This document shows positions 1 through 5,257 of a DNA stretch of 8,824 nt, in pieces. The stretch's first letter is position 1; every line of letters begins with the position of its first letter. This stretch comes from Firmicutes bacterium UBA5449 (GTDB taxonomy: Bacteria > Bacillota > SHA-98 > UBA4971): contig DIQZ01000034.1 in assembly GCA_002424305.1 (NCBI GenBank), positions 2,219 through 11,042 on the forward strand. Direction: 5' to 3'. The notes under the pieces are model-generated. The model was not told where the DNA came from. It saw only the letters and a program-made list of their open reading frames with translations, and did no database searches. The position numbers and the translations under genes were made by a program.

Positions 1-153
1 ATCTGGCGCATAGGACTCATGGGCCACTCTTGCACACGCGAAAATGTCATGCTTTTCCTCGCCGGTTTGGAAGAGGCTCTTCTTGCTCAAGGATTCCAAG
101 TGGAGGTCGGAGCGGGAGTTTCTGCAGCCAGGGAAGCCTATTGGGTTGCATAG
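1..153 (+). CDS. Class V PLP-dependent aminotransferase (serine-pyruvate / alanine-glyoxylate type), C-terminal fragment
   Basis: The frame is open from the first base and ends at TAG (151-153), so the last 50 residues of a protein starting left of the window are visible. It begins IWRIGLMGHSCTRENV, followed by an amphipathic helix (FLAGLEEALLAQGF). This matches the C-terminal end of alanine-glyoxylate / serine-pyruvate aminotransferases, where R-I-G-x-M-G holds the conserved arginine that binds the substrate carboxylate and T-R-E-N-V opens the next helix. By family knowledge these are cytosolic PLP enzymes moving the amino group of alanine or serine to glyoxylate or another 2-oxo acid. The PLP lysine lies outside the window, so activity and exact substrate cannot be judged. 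The last residues (SAAREAYWVA) run slightly past the usual end. The next gene, ridA, detoxifies by-products of PLP enzymes, which fits. A phosphoserine aminotransferase relative is less likely. Confidence 0.8.
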   Translation: MWRIGLMGHSCTRENVMLFLAGLEEALLAQGFQVEVGAGVSAAREAYWVA

Positions 154-291
154 AAGGTCCGAGTTCTTTGGAGGTTTTACGCGACATACATCGAATTAAA
201 ATAGATACGATTGCCACAATAACAGTTAGAGGATGGTTAGAAACAACTTAATAGGACGCCTCAATAGAATGTAAGGAGTTGTAAGTATCAA

Positions 292-672
292 ATGAAGAAG
301 CAATACGTCCATACAGATGCTGCGCCTAAGGCAATAGGGCCTTATTCGCAGGGTGTGAAAGGGAACGGCTTTCTGTTTGTGTCCGGCCAACTCCCGGTTC
401 ATCCTGTATCAGGAGAAATACCGGAAAGTGTCGAAGACCAAACACTGCAGTCTCTGAGTAATGTCAAAGCGGTTCTTGAAGCGGGAGGCTCATCCCTTGA
501 CAAGATACTGGAAGCCACCGTATTCATTAAGGATATGAATGATTTCCCAAAGATCAATAAGGTGTATGGGGAGTTTCTTGGGGATTCGCTTCCGGCAAGG
601 GCATGTGTTGAAGTTAGCAGACTGCCGAAAGATGTCAAGGTGGAAATCAAAGTTATAGCATTATGCGAGTAG
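292..672 (+). CDS. ridA: RidA family 2-iminobutanoate/2-iminopropanoate deaminase
   Basis: This 126-residue protein has the usual full length of the RidA (YjgF/YER057c/UK114) family. Visible family features are the N-terminal APKAIGPYSQ with Tyr18, FVSGQLPVHPVSGEI (about 29-43), Asn57 in NVKAVLEAGG, the TVFIKDM strand (76-82), and the C-terminal PARACVEVSRLPKDVKVEI. Arg103 in PARAC is the equivalent of the catalytic Arg105 of enteric RidA, and Glu118 is also kept. All active-site residues of the true RidA subgroup are therefore present. Family members form cytosolic trimers that hydrolyse enamine/imine intermediates, such as 2-aminoacrylate released by PLP enzymes, to 2-oxo acids and ammonia. 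The ATG at 292 is the only sensible start. An AAGGAG at 273-278 lies 13 nt upstream, slightly farther than ideal. The gene follows an aminotransferase gene by 138 bp, so it may be cotranscribed or have its own promoter; I could not recognise a convincing one. Confidence 0.95.
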   Translation: MKKQYVHTDAAPKAIGPYSQGVKGNGFLFVSGQLPVHPVSGEIPESVEDQTLQSLSNVKAVLEAGGSSLDKILEATVFIKDMNDFPKINKVYGEFLGDSLPARACVEVSRLPKDVKVEIKVIALCE

Positions 673-736
673 TAAGCCTAATCCCACAGATGATAGCATA
701 ACAGACAAACGCATGATTCCGGAGACAGCTAAATGA

Positions 737-763
737 TAAGCCCCGCCTTCTTGACGGGGCTTA
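737..763. terminator. Convergent hairpin terminator between ridA and dut
   Basis: A perfect 9 bp inverted repeat, TAAGCCCCG (737-745) and CGGGGCTTA (755-763), encloses a 9 nt loop. It lies 64 nt after the ridA stop and 10 nt after the dut stop, which is on the other strand. There is no clean T-run on the + strand. On the - strand the stem is followed by TCATTT, moderately T-rich. Position and GC-rich stem suggest a shared bidirectional terminator, probably working best for the - strand operon. Confidence 0.7.
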
Positions 764-773
764 CTGCTTCCGG

Positions 774-1196
774 TTATCTCCTACCTGTTGAACCCAGTGC
801 TCCGTCTCCACGGGGAGTGGAAGGCAACTCGTCAGCCTCCCTTATCTCAGCAGCATAGAATGGAATAAGGATGAGCTGCGCGATGCGGTCTCCCTCTCGA
901 ATTCTCCGTGGTATCAGTGTTAAATTCACCGCAACTGCAAATATTTGGCCCACATAGCCGGAATCAACTGTTCCGGAAAGAATACATATCCCTTCAGCAT
1001 TTAGACTGGATCTTCCACAAATACGTCCAAATACTCCGCAAGGGATATTCGCCTTAATATTAAGCGGTATTTTCTTCGGTATGAACGGCCAAAGAGTCAT
1101 GGACTTTATGGTATACATGTCATACCCTGCATCAGTTGGGTGTTTCTTAAAAGCCAAGGGATACTTCCGGGTAATCCTAACAGCGTCAATTTGCAC
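774..1196 (-). CDS. dut: dUTP diphosphatase (trimeric dUTPase family)
   Basis: This 140-residue protein carries all five motifs of homotrimeric dUTPases in order: I, AGYDMY (23-28); II, GRSSLNAEGI (61-70); III, GTVDSGYVGQ (75-84), with the catalytic-water Asp78 and uracil-selecting Tyr81; IV, GDRIAQL (102-108); V, RGDGALGSTG (129-138). The family hydrolyses dUTP to dUMP and diphosphate in the cytosol, keeping uracil out of DNA and feeding dTMP synthesis. Two motifs are off-consensus. Motif II reads G-R-S-S where cellular enzymes usually have P-R-S-G, and motif V has Ala-Leu where Gly-Phe normally places a phenylalanine over the uracil ring. The protein ends two residues after motif V. The start is GTG (1194-1196), chosen for its ribosome binding site. 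The gene lies 59 nt downstream of tldE and is probably the last gene of that operon. A dCTP deaminase relative is possible but less likely, because motif III has the dUTPase form. Confidence 0.85.
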   Translation of the reverse strand: MQIDAVRITRKYPLAFKKHPTDAGYDMYTIKSMTLWPFIPKKIPLNIKANIPCGVFGRICGRSSLNAEGICILSGTVDSGYVGQIFAVAVNLTLIPRRIREGDRIAQLILIPFYAAEIREADELPSTPRGDGALGSTGRR

Positions 1197-1202
1197 AGTA
1201 AA

Positions 1203-1210
1203 ATCACCTT
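1203..1210 (-). promoter_or_regulatory. Ribosome binding site deciding the GTG start of dut
   Basis: Read on the - strand, AAGGTGAT stands with AAGGTG 8 nt before the GTG at 1194-1196. There is no ATG near enough to compete, and the next in-frame Met is inside motif I (residue 27). The same AAGGTGAT sequence precedes the GTG start of the hydrolase gene at 4302. Confidence 0.7.
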
Positions 1211-1255
1211 ATAAACATTAATAATTATCAATAGTCCCCGGCAACGCCAGGTAAC

Positions 1256-2638
1256 TTACTTGCCTTGTGTAGCCACACCTAAAGAGCTGAATAAGATCCA
1301 AGGCGAAGAGTATTGTCCATACACCCACTCAGTTTTCTTACTCATAGCAGTCATATTGTTCAGCGCTTCCAGGGCGTTTCCTGCCACCATTGTGTTCTTG
1401 ATTCTGCCTGTGATTTTGCCTTTTTCAACCTTGAATCCTAAGTGGACGTTAATAGAGAACTCACCGCTTAGGATATTACCTTGGCCTGCACCGATAGTCT
1501 GGTCAACAATGATCCCACGATCCATGCCTGAAATCATGTCGGCAAGCTCTGCATCCCCAGGTAATATAACTACGTTTGTTGTTATGGGGGTTGGCGGGCC
1601 TTCAAAAGCATCACCTGAGCGTGTTGTCCTAAAGCCATTACCTGTGCTTTGTGTTCCCACTAAGCCCGCAGTTTGAAGATCATAATAGAAGTGTTTTACT
1701 ATTCCTTCTTCAATAAGCGGCGTTCTTTGCGTGGGAACACCTTCTTCGTCTATCGGTGCGCTCCTGACTGCATAATCCAGGGATGCGTCATCATATATAG
1801 AGAGGCGAGAATCAAAAGCTTTGATTCCTATCTTTCCTGCCATGGGAGATGCGCCTTGGAAGACTGTCTTACCGTTAAATCCTTCCCTAAGGGCTAAGAG
1901 GAGTGGTATAATGCCACGGGGAGTAAAAAGGACAGGCATCTGACCGGTATCAGCAGGCACTATTGTTCTGGCAAGCTTCAATACCTCCACGATTTCTTCG
2001 GCAAGGCTTTGATAGTCAAGGTCATTGCGACAGGAGCCTATGCCTCGATAGACTGTAAGTATGTCGTTACCATCGATAGCTGTTGCAGCAAGTGAGCCAA
2101 AGAGAATCGACTTCCTGTAACTCCCTCCGCCACCATTGGAGTTAGCTATTGTGACTTCTTCAACTGCGCGCGTGAGTTCCGCGTCACACCGAATCTCAGG
2201 ATCATAGCCGGTTATCACGCTTATCATATCTTTGCCGGCACTTACAAGTTCCTCAGCGCCTATGTCTGTGACAGAGGGGTCATATATTTTGGGCACACGC
2301 TGTGCACACTGCATGGGATGTGACTCGGTAGCTGCCTGTGGTGGTGAGGAATGTTCGCCGGAGAGATCCGGGAAGTCAAAAGCCGCCACTTCACCAATTT
2401 TTGAAGACTCCACAGCCTTCCTAACCAAGTGATCCCGGGCCACATCATCCATTGCTGTAGATGCTGCAAGTCCCAGTCGTCCTTGCTTAATGACGCGTAG
2501 AGCGCTCCCGGTAGTTTTCTTAGTCTCCAGACGCTTAAGTCTGTTTGCCTCAAACGATACGGGAATTTCTTCGCTTTCGATGAAGTATGCTTCTGCTGAG
2601 TCTGCGTGTTCCACAGCTTTCTTAAGCAAACGTTCCAC
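1256..2638 (-). CDS. tldE: TldE/PmbA family subunit of the TldD-TldE metallopeptidase
   Basis: This 460-residue protein is of normal length for TldE/PmbA. The N-terminal part (about 1-160) has the family's MERLLKKAVEHADSAEAYFI start and the RLKRLETKKTTGSALRVI region. The C-terminal catalytic-like domain follows, with IANSNGGGGSYRKS (164-177), PVLFTPRGIIPLLLAL (235-250), DEEGVPTQRTPLIEEGIVKHFYYDLQTA (298-324), and a TMVAGNALEALNNM end (416-429). Where TldD has the metal-binding HExxxH, this protein has ALREGFNGK (249-257), so it lacks the zinc site, as expected for the E subunit. By family knowledge TldD and TldE form a cytosolic heterodimeric protease in which TldD carries the metal and unfolded peptides are threaded through. 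In enterobacteria it cuts the microcin B17 leader and CcdA. The start is GTG at 2636-2638, 2 nt after the tldD stop. No candidate peptide substrate was recognised in the window. Confidence 0.93.
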   Translation of the reverse strand: MERLLKKAVEHADSAEAYFIESEEIPVSFEANRLKRLETKKTTGSALRVIKQGRLGLAASTAMDDVARDHLVRKAVESSKIGEVAAFDFPDLSGEHSSPPQAATESHPMQCAQRVPKIYDPSVTDIGAEELVSAGKDMISVITGYDPEIRCDAELTRAVEEVTIANSNGGGGSYRKSILFGSLAATAIDGNDILTVYRGIGSCRNDLDYQSLAEEIVEVLKLARTIVPADTGQMPVLFTPRGIIPLLLALREGFNGKTVFQGASPMAGKIGIKAFDSRLSIYDDASLDYAVRSAPIDEEGVPTQRTPLIEEGIVKHFYYDLQTAGLVGTQSTGNGFRTTRSGDAFEGPPTPITTNVVILPGDAELADMISGMDRGIIVDQTIGAGQGNILSGEFSINVHLGFKVEKGKITGRIKNTMVAGNALEALNNMTAMSKKTEWVYGQYSSPWILFSSLGVATQGK

Positions 2639-2640
2639 TG

Positions 2641-4008
2641 CTACCTACCTCCTACAACCACGTTTCTAATCCTTATGTGGGGGCTACCGTCAGAGACCGG
2701 TAGAGGTGCTTGACCGCCTTTACCGCACCCTCCGGTTCCGCCGCCGAGGATCTTAAGGTCATTTCCTATGGCATCGATATTCATTAAGGTCTCAAAGACG
2801 TTTCCGGTCAACACTACATCGCGGACGCGTTCTTCGATTTTTCCATTACGAATCATGAAGGCCTCTCTTGAGCTAAACGTGAACATCTCCATGGTGGTTT
2901 GACCACCGTATGCGTCAATTGCATAGATGCCTTCATCTATGTCAGAAATCATGTCTTCAAAGCTTGTGGTGCCGTTTTCGATGTATGTGTTGGTCATGCG
3001 GACAATAGGACGATGCCTGTAATCAATGGCCCGCGCATTTCCCGTAGGTTTTTCTCCCAGCTTTCCCGCGGTTTCCCGGGAATGCAGTCTCCCAACTAGG
3101 ATGCCGTCCTTTATTAAATGAGTTTTAGAGGAAGGGACTCCCTCGTCATCATATTTGAATGATCCTCTTTGCCCGGGGAGAGCTGCGGAATCCACAATGT
3201 TAAGAATGGGCGCGCCGAATTGCTTGCCCAGCACCATAAGGTCGCGCATTCTCTCGTTTTCGTAGATGAAGTCAGATTCACTTAGGTGCCCGAAAGCTTC
3301 GTGAACGAATACGCCTGCAAGGCCCGGATCAAGGATTACAGTATACTGGCCGCCCTTTACAGGCTTGGCATCCAGGCATTCCACTGCTCTTCTAGCTACA
3401 TCCCTGACATCCTCATGTAACCCCTCCAGCACCTGGAACCCGGTTATACCTCCTGTAGTTGTGAACATCTGCTGAACATTATCACCGTCTCTGGCAAATG
3501 CAGAGAAATTAGCGCCTACATCACAATGCTCTTGTTTAATGAATGTGCCTTCCGAGTTGGCAAAATACTTCTTTGAATACCTGTCCACATAAGCGATACT
3601 GGTAGTCTGTACTTTCGGACTGTATCCCATCATGATATTGTTGTACTCTTCAAGCAGGGCTTTCTTCTCTGTTAGGCTAATTTCTCTGGGGTCTTTGATA
3701 AGCTGAGGGGTAACGATGTCCTCCACCGGCTCAACAGGAGCGAGAAGAGCTCCACTGTCCCCTACAAGCCTTGCTTGGTTCACGGCAAGTTTGACATGAT
3801 CCTCGAGATTTGAGATATCGTTGAACGACACAAATCCCCATCCACCGTTGACTAATGCTCGAACACATCCTCCTACAGAGTGAGCGGTGGAGAGTTCATC
3901 TACCTGTTTGCCACGAAAAGATATTCTGGCTCGCTCATGGTCTTCAATGCGAATCTCAACATAATCAGCACCGTGCGATTTCAATGCAGAGCTGATGAGT
4001 CTTCTCAC
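2641..4008 (-). CDS. tldD: TldD family zinc metallopeptidase (catalytic subunit)
   Basis: This 455-residue protein has the full family length. The N-terminal domain contains ADYVEIRIEDHERARISFRGKQVDELS (about 14-40) and GGCVRALVNGGWGFVSFND (46-64). The metallopeptidase domain contains VHEAFGHLSE (235-244), where His236 and His241 of the HExxxH motif are the metal ligands and Glu237 the catalytic base. Cys428 in GGCGKGGQ is the third ligand. The protein ends on the conserved VVVGG. All catalytic residues are intact. By family knowledge it works in the cytosol as a heterodimer with TldE, degrading or trimming unstructured peptides. Its partner gene follows immediately, so the two are almost certainly translated together. 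The start is GTG (4006-4008) with a textbook AGGAGG 9 nt upstream. The promoter should lie in 4009-4301, but no good -35/-10 pair was recognised. The nearest on the - strand is TTGACC (4070-4075 on the + strand) with a poor -10. Confidence 0.95.
   Translation of the reverse strand: MRRLISSALKSHGADYVEIRIEDHERARISFRGKQVDELSTAHSVGGCVRALVNGGWGFVSFNDISNLEDHVKLAVNQARLVGDSGALLAPVEPVEDIVTPQLIKDPREISLTEKKALLEEYNNIMMGYSPKVQTTSIAYVDRYSKKYFANSEGTFIKQEHCDVGANFSAFARDGDNVQQMFTTTGGITGFQVLEGLHEDVRDVARRAVECLDAKPVKGGQYTVILDPGLAGVFVHEAFGHLSESDFIYENERMRDLMVLGKQFGAPILNIVDSAALPGQRGSFKYDDEGVPSSKTHLIKDGILVGRLHSRETAGKLGEKPTGNARAIDYRHRPIVRMTNTYIENGTTSFEDMISDIDEGIYAIDAYGGQTTMEMFTFSSREAFMIRNGKIEERVRDVVLTGNVFETLMNIDAIGNDLKILGGGTGGCGKGGQAPLPVSDGSPHIRIRNVVVGGR
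2648..2653 (-). promoter_or_regulatory. tldE Shine-Dalgarno sequence inside the tldD 3' end
   Basis: On the - strand AGGAGG lies 9 nt before the GTG start of tldE (2636-2638) and within the last codons of tldD (GTA GGA GGT AGG TAG, encoding V-G-G-R-stop). The conserved C-terminal glycine codons of TldD thus double as the ribosome binding site for TldE. Confidence 0.85.
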
Positions 4009-4017
4009 AATCAGTAA

Positions 4018-4023
4018 CCTCCT
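4018..4023 (-). promoter_or_regulatory. tldD Shine-Dalgarno sequence supporting a GTG start
   Basis: A perfect AGGAGG on the - strand lies 9 nt upstream of the GTG at 4006-4008. This fixes the start and indicates strong translation. No in-frame ATG near the start offers an alternative. Confidence 0.85.
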
Positions 4024-4290
4024 ATCATAGGCGATTATTTCTTGCTACATGGAATATGGGTTTCACTCCGGTCAACTATTAACATTCGACTACCCTATAT
4101 GGTTTTCCTCCAGACTTGACCACTCAAGGATTTCAAGAAGATCGTCAAGAGGAAAAGGGCTTGAGACGGATAATACGTTTAAGTGAGTCCCAACGATGTA
4201 TTCTTAGACAGTGGCGTAGCGGCGTAATGGCCACGTGACAGCCAAGTGACAAAGAGAAGATTCGGAACTACCGACGAAGTTACGGAAGTG

Positions 4291-4296
4291 AAGGTG
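4291..4296 (+). promoter_or_regulatory. Ribosome binding site deciding the GTG start of the hydrolase gene
   Basis: AAGGTG (part of AAGGTGAT) lies 5 nt before GTG at 4302-4304. The next in-frame Met is residue 24, already inside the conserved LRGMYHRP strand, so the GTG is the better start. Confidence 0.7.
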
Positions 4297-4301
4297 ATAA
4301 C

Positions 4302-5090
4302 GTGCAGCAGGGTGCGAAAACGCTACAGCACGCAATAGAATTGGAGGTCGGGGGAAAGATATTGCGCGGAATGTACCACCGGCCCGAAGAAGGGGATACG
4401 TTTCCTACACTCATCATGTTCCATGGATTTACCGGGCATAAGCTGGAGCCACACCGTATGTTTGTGAAGTTCTCCAGGATGCTTTCGGAAAGAGGTATTG
4501 CAGTTGTCAGGTTTGATTTTCCCGGTTCAGGTGAGAGTGACGGTGATTTTGAAGAGATGACGTTTTCCGGGGAAGTCGAGGAGGCACAGGCAATACTTGG
4601 CTATACTCGCTCGTTATCTGCAACGGATATCAGTCGAATCGGGCTTCTGGGGTTAAGTATGGGTGGGGCGGTAGCCTCTGTTGTGGCAGGTAGAAATCCT
4701 TCTGATATCAAGACATTAGTCCTCTGGTCCGCTGCGAGCATCGACGTTATGAGGGCTATCTATATGGCGAAAGAAGTGGATGGAGCTGCCTTTCAGGATG
4801 AAAGAGGATGTTATGACATAGGTGGTTTATGGTTAAACCCTGACTTCTATGACGATTTGAACCATTGGGATACTTATAGAGATGTGGAGAAGTTCCAAGG
4901 GAAAGCTCTGATTGTTCAGGGTTCAAAAGATGAGACCGTTCCTGTTGCAATAGCTCACGGATATCATAAGGTTTTGGGAGAACGCGCGGAATTAGTGGTA
5001 ATTCAAAACGCGGACCATACGTATAACAGACATGACTGGGAGAAGACTTTGTTTCAAGAGACTTCTCGGTTCCTAGGAGCAGAACTGTAA
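4302..5090 (+). CDS. Alpha/beta hydrolase, cinnamoyl/feruloyl-esterase-like (S33-type)
   Basis: This 262-residue protein is a complete single-domain alpha/beta hydrolase. It shows the oxyanion-hole segment HGFTG (41-45), the DFPGSGESDG loop (72-81) typical of cinnamoyl-ester hydrolases and related S33 members, and the nucleophile elbow GLSMGG (117-122, Ser119). Asp210 in QGSKDETVP and His239 in NADHTY complete the triad. Residues about 148-192, between strands, form the lid insertion and contain Cys170. There is no signal peptide or membrane segment, so it should be cytosolic. By family knowledge such enzymes cleave small carboxylic esters, for example hydroxycinnamate esters of plant material or generic short-chain esters. 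The substrate here cannot be read from sequence, and an acyl-glycerol lipase or thioesterase-like role is also possible. The gene stands alone, divergent from tldD and convergent with the DraG-family gene, so there is no operon context for its job. The start is GTG. Confidence 0.88.
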   Translation: MQQGAKTLQHAIELEVGGKILRGMYHRPEEGDTFPTLIMFHGFTGHKLEPHRMFVKFSRMLSERGIAVVRFDFPGSGESDGDFEEMTFSGEVEEAQAILGYTRSLSATDISRIGLLGLSMGGAVASVVAGRNPSDIKTLVLWSAASIDVMRAIYMAKEVDGAAFQDERGCYDIGGLWLNPDFYDDLNHWDTYRDVEKFQGKALIVQGSKDETVPVAIAHGYHKVLGERAELVVIQNADHTYNRHDWEKTLFQETSRFLGAEL

Positions 5091-5180
5091 CCGAGCTACA
5101 TCTGAGCTGTATATAGCTGCGCCCTGCAGTTATGCAATCTGCTTTGCTCAGTAAGCCACAAGACCTTATAGGATCCCACA

Positions 5181-5226
5181 AGTTCAGGGCATGCGTATGG
5201 AATTAGAAAGCATGCCCTTCAGAACT
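5181..5226. terminator. Long inverted repeat in the convergent gap after the hydrolase gene
   Basis: AGTTC-AGGGCATGC (5181-5194) pairs with GCATGCCCT (5210-5218) and, after a 3 nt bulge (TCA), GAACT (5222-5226). This gives a 14 bp interrupted stem with a 15 nt loop. It lies 90 nt after the hydrolase stop and 31 nt after the stop of the oppositely oriented DraG-family gene. No T-run follows on either strand, so it may be a non-classical bidirectional terminator or an mRNA-end-stabilising stem. Confidence 0.5.
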
Positions 5227-5257
5227 CAGCGGGCCGAGAGATGCTCTCTTTCTTTGG

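Larger units (their letters stand above)
4009..4301. other. Divergent intergenic region between tldD and the hydrolase gene, with short repeats
   Basis: This 293 bp spacer must hold the promoters of both flanking genes. No sigma-A-type pair close to consensus was found on either strand. Visible structure includes five CTTGA/TCAAG pentamers between 4115 and 4164, among them an inverted repeat CTTGA-N4-TCAAG (4115-4128). Nearer the hydrolase are a GGCGTA direct repeat (4213-4218, 4221-4226) and a near-perfect 10-mer direct repeat, CCACGTGACA and CCAAGTGACA, with an 11 bp period (4231-4251). The - strand has a 37-codon open stretch (4093-4203, stop TAG at 4090-4092) without a usual start codon, which may be a gene remnant. 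Function of any of these is inference only. Confidence 0.5.

Noticed and set aside
197..202. TAAAAT -10-like box upstream of ridA
   Set aside because: No -35 sequence is found at 16-18 nt spacing, so a promoter cannot be supported.
30..251. 73-codon + strand open frame at the left edge
   Set aside because: It is out of frame with the aminotransferase C terminus, which is recognisable. The predicted peptide is Ser/Gly/Arg-rich and unremarkable.
1237..1251. Small hairpin (6 bp with one G-U pair, 3 nt loop) just after the tldE stop
   Set aside because: It is short and has no following T-run. It may be chance, so it is not called as a terminator between tldE and dut.
4046..4075. TTGACC -35-like box upstream of tldD on the - strand
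   Set aside because: At 17 or 18 nt spacing the -10 would be CCATGT or CATGTA, too far from consensus to call a promoter.
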